Positions 34,992 to 44,014 of a stretch of DNA of 64,000 nt are shown here, in pieces. The notes under the pieces were generated by a model that worked only from the letters and a program-made list of their open reading frames with translations, ran no database searches and had not been told where the DNA came from. The translations under genes were made by a program, and so were the position numbers. This stretch comes from Alisma plantago-aquatica (Eukaryota > Streptophyta > Magnoliopsida > Alismatales > Alismataceae): contig OY856410.1 in NCBI GenBank assembly GCA_963693085.1, positions 883,830,335-883,894,334 of the forward strand, written 5' to 3'. Within the stretch, counting starts at the first letter, position 1. Every line of letters begins with the position of its first letter.

Positions 34992-37900
34992 CTAATTATA
35001 TCTTACAGTTGCCACTGCTTGTATGGCTTTTGCCCATTCTTCTCTTACTTCATTTAATGCTTCCATCGTATATGGAGCATGTATATTTTTTAAGCGTTTA
35101 CCTATAGTGTGGTCAGTTTTAAACACCTACAAAGAGAATGATGTATATATATAAGTAATAATATAAAAATAAGATTGATATATTTCATACTAACTAATGA
35201 GACTATATATAATACCTCATGTATGCTATCGATGTCCAATGCGGCATGTTTGATAATCATCTGCATAAATCGCATCACATAGTATGCGCATGCCCAGCCA
35301 TTGTCTTGTATAGCACACTATAAATTGAAACATACAAAATAATACAACTAAGCACAATTCACATCAATAATATATATATTCGAGTCGGGAACTTACTTGT
35401 ACGTTCTGCCAATTTATTGGCTGGTTCTTTTTCCTTGGGACCGTTCCTCCAGCCTTTTTGAATGCATCTAAACCCCTACATGTTAATATAACACAATAAA
35501 TTGCATAAGTAAATAGTAATGTAATAAAAGATGTTAACGGATATAAAAATGAAATATTTCTCACCAGAATAATGGCATTCTCATTACGTGTCCAATTTTA
35601 GTGTTCAATGTACTCCCCGCAGGATCTAGATAATAAACAGTGAATGTCCCGGGGACAATAACTAGTAACTCCCAATGTCTACCGCTAGAGGTAAGAAGTT
35701 AACAATTAATAACTCAAAATGCAAAATAAAAATGGAATTTTCTTAAGTCCAAATTATAAATAAAGTAAACTTACTTGACATTGAATGGAGATATTATTAT
35801 CGTCTTCTTTTGCTGACCAAAAATTGTAAAAGCATCTATACAGTATTGTTGAACATTATCAGGGTCTTTAGCTACCAAACTAATCAATGATGGAATCAAA
35901 AATCCCACATGATCAAATGCAAATTGTTTGCAATGATCTTCGACTAAGTAGCTACAAAACATATAGGCGTATGCATTAATATATAAGAAACCAGATCACC
36001 GGATCTTACACAAGGTATATGGATGTATAAACAAGATCTCACCTTATCCATGTCTCTATCATTGATGTATTCAGCCAATCATACATAAACAGCTCAATAA
36101 TATCTTGTATAAATAAAGAGCTATCGTATGATTGACCTGCATAATCTGCATCTAAAGAAACTATTATAGGGCAATGTATATTATGTGCCCGTAGCCAACA
36201 TGCTATTCCCCTACAAGCAGGACCTAACGGGTATGTTAGGTCAGTTGGAACCCAAGTTGGTAATGCGGGAAGTGGAGGTGGAGGCCTAGGTGCTCCTGGT
36301 GTCTTCTTTTTAACCTGTATATATAATTTCAGATCAGTTGACATCATATATACACATTAACAGTCTAAATCAACGTAAATTTATCTTACAATTTCAGTCG
36401 TGTAGACGACATCTGCTTTGGGCCACAATATGACCCCGCCTTCTGCCTCACCAAGTGTATCAATATCTGGGTGGGCATATGGCAACGCAACTTCCCTCCA
36501 ATCGGGTAATACATGTATCGGGCTCACACGAATGTAGCCCTGCGGCATTGGAGTCCCATGAAACGTTGCCCCAGGAAGGGACTGGTAAGCCTGCACCTCA
36601 GCAACAACATAGTCTTGCATTCTTAAGCGGCATGGCTTCAATGCCTACAAATTTACGTAAAGAATGTTATACATATATACATATAATCTTGAAAACATAT
36701 CATCTTGAAAAGACTAGCTACAATGTCATAAACAATACTTACAGCAGACGTGCTAGGCGATGGGTCTCCAGGATTACTCGCAGTCTGTGCATCAGGAGAA
36801 GAGTGGGTCGCCATAGGCTGATTGGAAGCCTGAGATGCCTGCCACCGCAGCAATTCTTCCTTGACCTTCTCAGCAACTACATCGTTGACCTTCTTAGCAA
36901 CTAAATCCTCAACTCTCTTATTCTCCTATACATGGATAAAAGAAACATTAGCTTCTTATTAATGAATTTCATTTTGCAGTAACATTCTAAAAAAAGAATA
37001 GGTTACCTCTTCTTGAGAAAGTCTCGCTCTGGGTTTGCGCTGGGATGGCCCAAAGAATGCTTTGATGCCAACACCAGCGCCAACACCTCTAACACGTCCA
37101 AGATGCTCTGGGTTACCCAGAGCAACTATCAATTCATCCCTTGTGCCGAAGGGATGAACGTGCCTTGTTTCCTCTTCTCGTGCAGCTCCCGCTAATCACC
37201 ATAAATAGAAATTGGTAAGTTAACACCACAAATAATCAATATTCAAACGATTTCTCTAAGAGTTGTATTTTACCATTTTTGTAGCCGCCTCAGCAGTTAC
37301 ATGCTTCTTTATTTCACCCTTCTTGTTTTGCCTACCAGCTATCCAAATATCATGGCGAGGCATGGGTGTGGCAGACTCCTAAGTAGGAGCAGACTCCTGA
37401 GTAGCAGCAGACTGCTGAGTAGCCGCAGACTCCACCTGTAGTCTTTGGCGAATGCTTGCATAGCCTTTTGGACCCATAGTGTGGTCATGCACATTCAGTG
37501 CACGCCTTGATTTTTGTGCATCACTGAGGGCCTAGTTAGTATGCACATTAATGATTTGGTTAGTAGCACTAAATGTTAATCTTGAATAGGTGAATACAAT
37601 GTATATTAATTAAATTGGGAGTGACGCCTAATACCTTGAATTCTTCAGATTTTCTTGAAGCAACAAAATTGTCCCAATCTTCTTTGTCCAAGAAGTTCCA
37701 TTGTTCAAGGGCTGACTTCTTCTTCTTATCACCCTCTTTTATGTATTCTCTGTTCAGATTTGTCCTATAATTCCTAAGCATCTTTCCAGCGCGTTGCATC
37801 ACACTTTTACGATGCAACTTCTCATCCAATGCAAACATATTCTGTAAAATAGAAATGTTATTAACTAGTATCCAAAATAGAATTGCAAATAATAGAATTT

Positions 37901-38434
37901 GTAATCTACAAAATAGAATTGCAAATAATAATAACTCACACATAAATCCTTCCATATCAAGTCTTTTTTCCCTTGAGGAACTTTATGCCAATTATCATAC
38001 TTAACACCACAATGGCTCCGAGTGGTACACCCAAGATAGTTTACAAAATTATTGCGGTTCACTCCAATTGCATTTCCTCCATTATCAAACTCCACCACCA
38101 ATTTGGATCCACTACCACTTAGCGCTAATAACTTCTTCAACAGAGTGATGCCCCTTTTCTTGTTAAGTGTTTGGTGCTGCACATCAAGTTGCTCCAGTGC
38201 TTCAGTGGGTACAGGTACATCATCAACCTAAAATTTGACGAAAATAAACACACAAAATTAGCCCAATATAGAAATATAGGATATATGACATAACTAGAAG
38301 ATAATGAATTTTATAGAAATACAGGATATGTTTTTAGAACTTACATTGGTATCCTCACCATGCTCGTCATGGACACCATGCTCATCATGGACTTCATGCT
38401 CATCATGGACATCATGCTCATCATGGTCAGCCGT
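34992..38434 (-). pseudogene. TnpA/Transposase_24-like gene joined to a Ulp1-type cysteine protease
   Basis: About thirteen exons follow GT-AG signals. Approximate exons: 38434-38346 (acidic His repeat, HDEHEVHDEHGVHDEHG), 38227-37941 (KKRGITLLKKLLAL; WHKVPQGKKDLIWKDLC), 37843-37632, 37534-37274 (HTMGPKGYASIRQRLQ), 37193-37010 (ALGNPEHLGRVRGVGAG), 36925-36744, 36645-36390 (GTPMPQGYIRVSPIHVLPDW, a DUF8039-like region), 36317-36042, 35954-35775, 35691-35576, 35475-35397, 35319-35220 and 35127-34992. The first half matches the plant transposase family Transposase_24. The second half matches Ulp1 peptidases: His in RHWELLVIV, Asp in YYLDPAG, Gln in AIQDN, Cys in WACAYYVMRFM. A TAG at 37381-37379 interrupts it. 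No start codon is visible before 38434. Exon edges are by eye. Confidence 0.72.
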
Positions 38435-38557
38435 CTGAAAATGTCATTAAAAAGGCAAACATTTAGCATTTGTATTAACTAGAAAAAGGCAAACATTTAG
38501 CATTTGTATTAACTAGAAAAAGGCAAACATTTAGCATTTGTATAAACATACATGTCT

Positions 38558-41500
38558 CTAAAATTGAGATCTTTTATCAATTAACAATCCTTCATTGTGA
38601 TCTCCGTGCACATATAAGTCATCATTAGCTTCAATATTTTGTGGAGTTGGCAACCCAACTGAGAATGGACTGGAGTCATCATACTTATCATAGTACTCTT
38701 CTTCATCTATAGGATCTTCAATGAATTGTCTTTTACCATGAAGAACAACCGACCATTTATCATTCGCAGGATCATCGATATAGAATATTTGTTTCGCTTG
38801 TGATGCCAATATGAATGGTTCACCCTTCTCGCCAATCTTTTCAAAGTTCACCAAAGTGAAACTCAATTCATCCACTATAACTCCTTTGGTGTTATCAACC
38901 CAATTACATTTAAAGAGTGGAATTTTGAAATCTATGTAGTCAAACTCCCAAATGTCCTCAATGACACCGTAATATGACATTTTAGCTTCACGTGGACTCT
39001 TATCCTTTGCACTTGCAAAGTACATAGTCGACGCTTGAAGATTGACCCCACTATTTTGGACGACACTCTTATCATCTTGGCGCTTTGTGTAATATGTGAA
39101 TCCATTAATGTCAAACCCTTCATAAGACATAACATTCAGTTTTGGTTTAATGGCGAGGCATTTGATAGTTTCTGTAATATCATTTGGTGTTTGAGATAGT
39201 TGATGTAAGACTTTATCTTCAAACCACTTAGTAAAAGTCTTATTATGCTCTCTAGCAAGCCACATTGAACTTGCTCGAGGATGTTGTCTCTTTATGAAAT
39301 TGGTATGTTCCTCGATATAAACACTCACTTCGTCCATATTGTGTAAAATATACAAGTGAGCTTCTTCCAACTGCTCACGGCTGATTACTTTCACCCGTGA
39401 TCCCAAAATTCCTTTGCCCTCCTCAATATTCTTGTCATTATCAGGAGTGTCATTACCACTGAGAAAGTCATTGCAAAAATCCATAACCTCTCTCGCCACA
39501 TAACCTTCAATAATACTCCCTTCAGGCCGATAACGGTTTCGAACATCACCTTTAAAAACGCTCATGTATCGTTCAAAGGGATACATCCAATGCAAGAAAA
39601 CTGGTCCCAACATTTTCATTTCCCTAGTCAAGTGGACAACAAGATGTACCATGATATCAAAGAACGAAGGAGGGAAATACATCTCAAGCTGACATAGGGT
39701 AACAACCACTTCTCTTTGCAAATTATCGAGAGTATCAGGGTCAATAACTTTACTGCATAGACTGTTGAAAAAGAAACAAAGTCTGGTAATTGCAAACCTT
39801 ACATGCTTCGGCAATATAGATCAAATTGCCATGGGTAATATTTGTTGCATTAGAGTGTGAAAATCATGAGATTTAAGACCTATCAACTTCAGATCTTTCA
39901 TTGATATCAATCTATGGATGTTGGATGAGTAACCATGTGGCACCTTAACATTTACCAAGCATTCACAAAAAGTTTTCTTCTCCTTTCTAGACAACGTGTA
40001 ACAAGCGGGAGGTAAGTATGTTCTTTTACTACCCATTTCACGTAATTCTGTTAATTCTGACCTTATTCCCATTTCACGTAGGTCCAGTCTGGATTTTATC
40101 CCATCTTTAGTCTTACCTGGTATATTTAACAGAGTACCAATGATGCTATCACAGACATTTTTCTCAACGTGCATTACATCGATACAATGCCTGACTGTCA
40201 AAGAACTCCAATAAGGAAGATCCCAAAATATTGACTTCTTCTTGAATGAAGAATTGTCACTCTGTGTGGCCATACTACATTGTGATTTCTTACCAAATTC
40301 ATTGACAATGTCTTTTACTCTTTCATAAACAACATCCCCTGGTATAGGTTTAGGTGCACTCCGTTCATCATTCCATCCATTGAATGTTTTGCGCTTCCTA
40401 CGATACGGATGGAATTTTGAAAGAAACCTTTGATGACCAAGATATACAGTCTTGCCGCCATGTTTTAGTCTTATTGAATCAGTGTTTTCTTCACATATAG
40501 GACACGCTTTAGCTCCTTTGACACTATATCCAGACAAATTCCCATATGTTGGAAAGTCATTAATAGTGCAAAACAACATAGCGTGCAAACTAAATGTCTC
40601 TCTTGCTGAAGCATCATAGGTCATCACACCTTCAGCCCAAAGTTTCTTTAAGTCATCAATCAAAGGTTCAAGATAAACATCGATATCATTTCCGGGTTGT
40701 TTAGGGCCCGATATCAACAATGACAACATAACGTACTTATTTTTCATACACATCCAGGGAGGAAGATTGTATATAACAAGCATGACTGGCCAAGTGCTAT
40801 GTTGGCTGCTCAATGTCTCGTACGGATTCATCCCATCTGTACAAAGCCCAAGTCTTAGATTCCTATCTTCTTCACCAAATTTGGGGTACAATAGATCAAT
40901 CTTCTTCCACTGTGGGGAATCAGACGCATGTCGCAGGATCCCATCATTATTTTTCTTAACATCTGCATGCCACCTCAAATTCTTCGCATCTTTCGGATTT
41001 GCAAACAAGCGTTGAAACCATGATATTATAGGTAGATACCACAACACCTTGGAAGGAGAACCAGTTTTGGACTCCCCCGAAGTCGTCAATTTATACCGTG
41101 ACGCACCACATTTTGGACAATCTTTCAAATCTACATAGTCCTTTTGAAATAATACACAATCATTCGGGCATGCGTGTATCTTCTTGGCCTCCATTCCCAT
41201 TGGGCACAACATTTTCTTTACCTGGTATGTTGAGATTGGCAGCTCGTTTCCTTCAGGAAGCATTTCTTTCAACAAAGTCAACAATGAAGTGAAGCTTTTG
41301 TCGCTCCATCTATTGTTAGCTTTCAACTTATACAATCTCAACACAGCGCTAAGCTTCGTAAACTTAGCACAGCCTGTGTATAACGGTATCTCAGCATCAT
41401 GCACAATGTTTCTAAAGATAGGAGGTGGATCGGTGTGCTCTACCCTACAACTATCTAGCATCGCATCAACAATGTCTGCTGGAACTGGTTCGTTCACATT

Positions 41501-41806
41501 TACGTCATCGGAGGCAATTTCTTCTTCCACCCAAGCACTGCTATCGACATCTACTGGTTTCGATTTTGAAATCTCTCCATGCCAGTGCCATTCTGTATAG
41601 CCTTGTACAATCTCGTTGCACATGACATGACTTTTGATTTCCTCACCAGTGTTGACTTTCAACTTGTTACCGCAATGCCTACATGGACAGTAGAACCTAT
41701 CTGTAGGTTTTTTCCTATGTTCCTCGGCAAATCTAATAAACTGATCCAGACCAGATATAAACTCTGGGGTGCAACGATTACGAATGGACATCCATGATCT
41801 ATCCAT
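38558..41806 (-). pseudogene. CACTA transposase, tnp2 family, with one in-frame stop
   Basis: 1083 codons without an intron. Residues 3-78 are the transposase-associated domain (SWM, CPCRHCGN, WHWHGE). Residues ~230-450 are the Tnp2 transposase core (LRLGLCTDGMNPYETLSSQH, LPPWMCMKNKYVMLSLLISG, CPICEENTDS). WSSLTVRHCIDVMHVEKNVC is at ~570. A DUF4218 region spans the break (LPKHVRFAITRLCFFFNSLC, GPVFLHWMYPFERYMSVFKG), and a DUF4216 region follows (YYGVIEDIWEFDY, FKCNWVD). Asp of CTDG, Asp of CIDVMH and Glu of PFERYM are plausible DDE residues. The only break is TGA at 39823-39821 where relatives have CGA Arg (one C-to-T change). The frame is otherwise open, so decay is very recent or stop readthrough occurs. 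Confidence 0.9.
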
Positions 41807-41854
41807 TCTATGATCAGAGAAAACAAGTATATATTTGGAAACAAGTATATATTA

Positions 41855-42420
41855 GGAAAAGATTAGGCAGCATTTCCCCGCTGTTCTCTAAGTACATATT
41901 TACATAGAGAACAAACGGGGAAATGCTACCAAAATTTTCTCAAAAACCCAATATGCATTATACACTTACATCCTAAGTGAGATTAGGTGTTCAAGAACAG
42001 TCCCAAACCGGGGACTATCCAAGATTTACTCCTAATGAGTCAATCTTGGATGGGTTTCTAGGCCAACAAACACATTTGATGTCATTCTTATATATAATAA
42101 ATGTGTACCACCTATCCCATCCTTGAACACCTAATCTCACTAGTAAGTGTATAATGTGTATTTGGTTTTCAAGAAAATTTCGGCAGCATTTCCCCGCTGT
42201 TCTCTAAGTACATATGTACTTAGAGAACAAACGGGGAAATGCTACCGAAATTTTCTCGAAAACCCAATACACATTATACACTTACATCCCAAGTGAGATT
42301 AGGTGTTCAAGAACAGTCCCAAACCGGGGACTATCCAAGATTTACTCCTAATGAGTAAATCTTGGACGGGTTTCTAGGCCAACAAATACATGTGTTGTCA
42401 TTCTTATATATAATAATTGT
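41855..42420. repeat. Tandem repeat with long fold-back upstream of tnp2
   Basis: A ~314-base unit occurs nearly twice (41866-42105 resembles 42180-42420). Its 3' part is also present inverted, so that 42115-42213 pairs with 42214-42312. At the centre is a perfect 26-base palindrome, TCTCTAAGTACAT with its complement (about 42202-42227). Recurrent words are agcatttccccg and cggggaaatgct. It lies 50-600 bases before the tnp2 start codon, in the presumed promoter or leader. Confidence 0.8.
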
Positions 42421-43060
42421 CTATAAACTACAGGCAACATGGTTAATCCAAATCAACAGAGCATTATTAAATAATAAATCAAGAAATCAATAGTTTCAAA
42501 CAAAAGGTCTAGGAATCTTTACTAGACATTATATGTATCCCTAATCATCATATTTAACATACTACATTATTATGAACATCCAAATCAGTTTAAGATCATA
42601 CTATGTTATAACCATTGGTTTAATAACCCTATTTCCGCATGTACATGTTTATCAACTTTAAAACCCTATAATTCATGAAATCATTCTAATTCAATTTAAT
42701 ATGTTGGGATCACATAATTATACTGGTAGGATTTTAATAGACATGATAAGTACCTAATCTATAGAGCATTATTAAATAATAAATCAAGAATTTAATAGTT
42801 TCAAACATGCAATAATTCACAATGCAATGTTATAAACTATAGGCAACATGGATAGATGAGACTAGAGTTCATATTAGAATAAAAATTAGCAACTTAGGAC
42901 AAAGTCCATCACTAAAGTCCCAAACTCAACATATATGCACAATCAGCATCAAATATAGGACAAAAGGGTAGATTAGAACCCTAATGTATTGTTGTTTGCT
43001 TCCTCCATTTGCCCCTCTTGCCCGACAACTGGGTTTAATGAAAGAAACACATCCATATTC
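42421..43060. other. CACTA upstream region, AT-rich, with a second short repeat
   Basis: No gene. The phrase agagcattattaaataataaatcaagaa..aatagtttcaaac is found at about 42459 and again at about 42763, and 'a-aggcaacatgg' at 42431 and 42841. This suggests another diverged ~300-400 base duplication. Confidence 0.5.
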
Positions 43061-43560
43061 ATTCTACTCTCTCGTAGGTGGAAGAAGAGGAGGAAGAGGG
43101 TACCTGTGACGAGCGGCAGCGGCGGCGGCGAGAAGCGAGCAGGTGTCAATCGGCGGCTGCGAGCAGCAGGTGTCCAACGGCGGCAGGAGCGGCGGCGAGC
43201 AACAGAAGGTGTCCAGCGGTGGCGAGCAGTAGGTGTCCAGTGGTTGCGGCGGCGCGACGGCGTGGCGGCGCCGGTTCTCAGGCGCTGGAGCAGCAGTTCT
43301 TAGGCGCCGATTCTCAGGCACTGGAGCAGCAGGGCGGTGGAGAAGGGGCGTGGAGAAGGGGCGCGGAGAAGAGAAGAAGGTAGCAGGAGTGGTGGCGGAG
43401 AAGGGGGCGCCGGAGAAGGGGGTGCCGGAGAAGAAATAGCCGGAGAAGGGGGCGCTGGAGAAGAAATCGCCGGAGAAGAAATCGGCGACAGAGAGAAATA
43501 GGGAAATCGGCTCGCAATGGAACAGAAGAAAGGGGAAGAGTCGGGCGATCGCGGGATATA
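43061..43560. repeat. GC-rich, low-complexity CACTA segment
   Basis: Composition changes sharply to GC-rich, with runs of 'ggcggcgg', 'gcgagcagcaggtgtcca' (four diverged copies, about 43140-43240) and 'gccggagaaggggg' (43385-43480). Several long frames on both strands (for example minus 43570-43064) are low-complexity Ser/Pro/Phe or Arg/Ala/Gly and not protein-like. It probably belongs to the promoter or 5' leader; En/Spm elements have a GC-rich, methylation-sensitive region in this position. Confidence 0.5.
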
Positions 43561-43571
43561 AACTTCCCAAA

Positions 43572-43985
43572 TAGCGTCGGTTGTTTGCAACAACCGACGC
43601 CTAAAAATCTTTAGCGTCGGTTGTTTGCAACAACCGACGTCCAATTGAACGATATTTTCATGAAATTGTTTGGCGGGAACCACCTTCAGCGTTGGTTATA
43701 CAAGGATAACCGACACTGAAAGTGACACTTTTCGCACAAATTTTCATCGCACATAGGCGTCGGTTTATACCTACATAACCGACGTTCAAAATGACACTAT
43801 TTTTTTTATCAAAATTTGGATTTCACGGGCGACTTTAAGCGTCGGTTTGTTATAAACAACCGACGCTGAATACAAAGCGGTACCCGTGTCTGGCTGGTCT
43901 TCGAATATAGACGTCGGTTTGCTTAAACAACCGACGCCTTATATGTTAGGCGTCGGTTTTCCTTAATAACCGATGCCCAGAAAAG
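43572..43985. repeat. Right subterminal repeats of CACTA
   Basis: Ten or more GGCGTCGGTT/AACCGACGC motifs in head-to-head pairs, for example tagcgtcggttgtttgcaac|aaccgacgcc at 43572 and again at 43611. Same motif as the left end; probable TnpA-like binding sites. Confidence 0.85.
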
Positions 43986-43996
43986 TGACACTGAAT

Positions 43997-44014
43997 GCTA
44001 TTTCTGTAGTAGTG
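43997..44014 (-). repeat. CACTA right terminal inverted repeat
   Basis: GCTATTTCTGTAGTAGTG, the inverse of the left terminus with three mismatches; followed by ATT. Confidence 0.92.

Larger units (their letters stand above)
34202..44014 (-). mobile_element. CACTA (En/Spm-type) DNA transposon, near-complete
   Basis: 9813 bases. The terminal inverted repeats are CACTACTATAGAAACGGC at the left and, reverse-complemented, CACTACTACAGAAATAGC at the right (15 of 18 match). The 3-base target duplication is ATT (34199-34201 and 44015-44017). Both subterminal regions are filled with GGCGTCGG/CCGACGCC motifs. The minus strand carries a tnp2-type transposase (41806-38558) and a TnpA-like/Ulp1 gene (38434-34992). 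It cuts and pastes DNA by a DDE-type transposase. One stop in each gene and intact ends suggest recent loss of activity, or activity through trans supply. It lies within the solo LTR. Confidence 0.95.

Noticed and set aside
36455..36904. 149-codon plus-strand frame in the CACTA element
   Set aside because: Antisense to recognisable exons of the TnpA-like gene.
41184..41600. 138-codon plus-strand frame
   Set aside because: Antisense shadow of the tnp2 transposase N-terminus.
41855..42420. CRISPR-like or bacterial repeat array
   Set aside because: Two large units with inverted parts inside a plant transposon; no short regular repeat-spacer pattern.
43064..43570. 168-codon minus-strand frame and several overlapping frames in the GC-rich CACTA segment
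   Set aside because: Low-complexity Phe/Ser/Pro or Arg/Ala/Gly in every frame on both strands, as expected when GC-rich repeats lack stops by chance.
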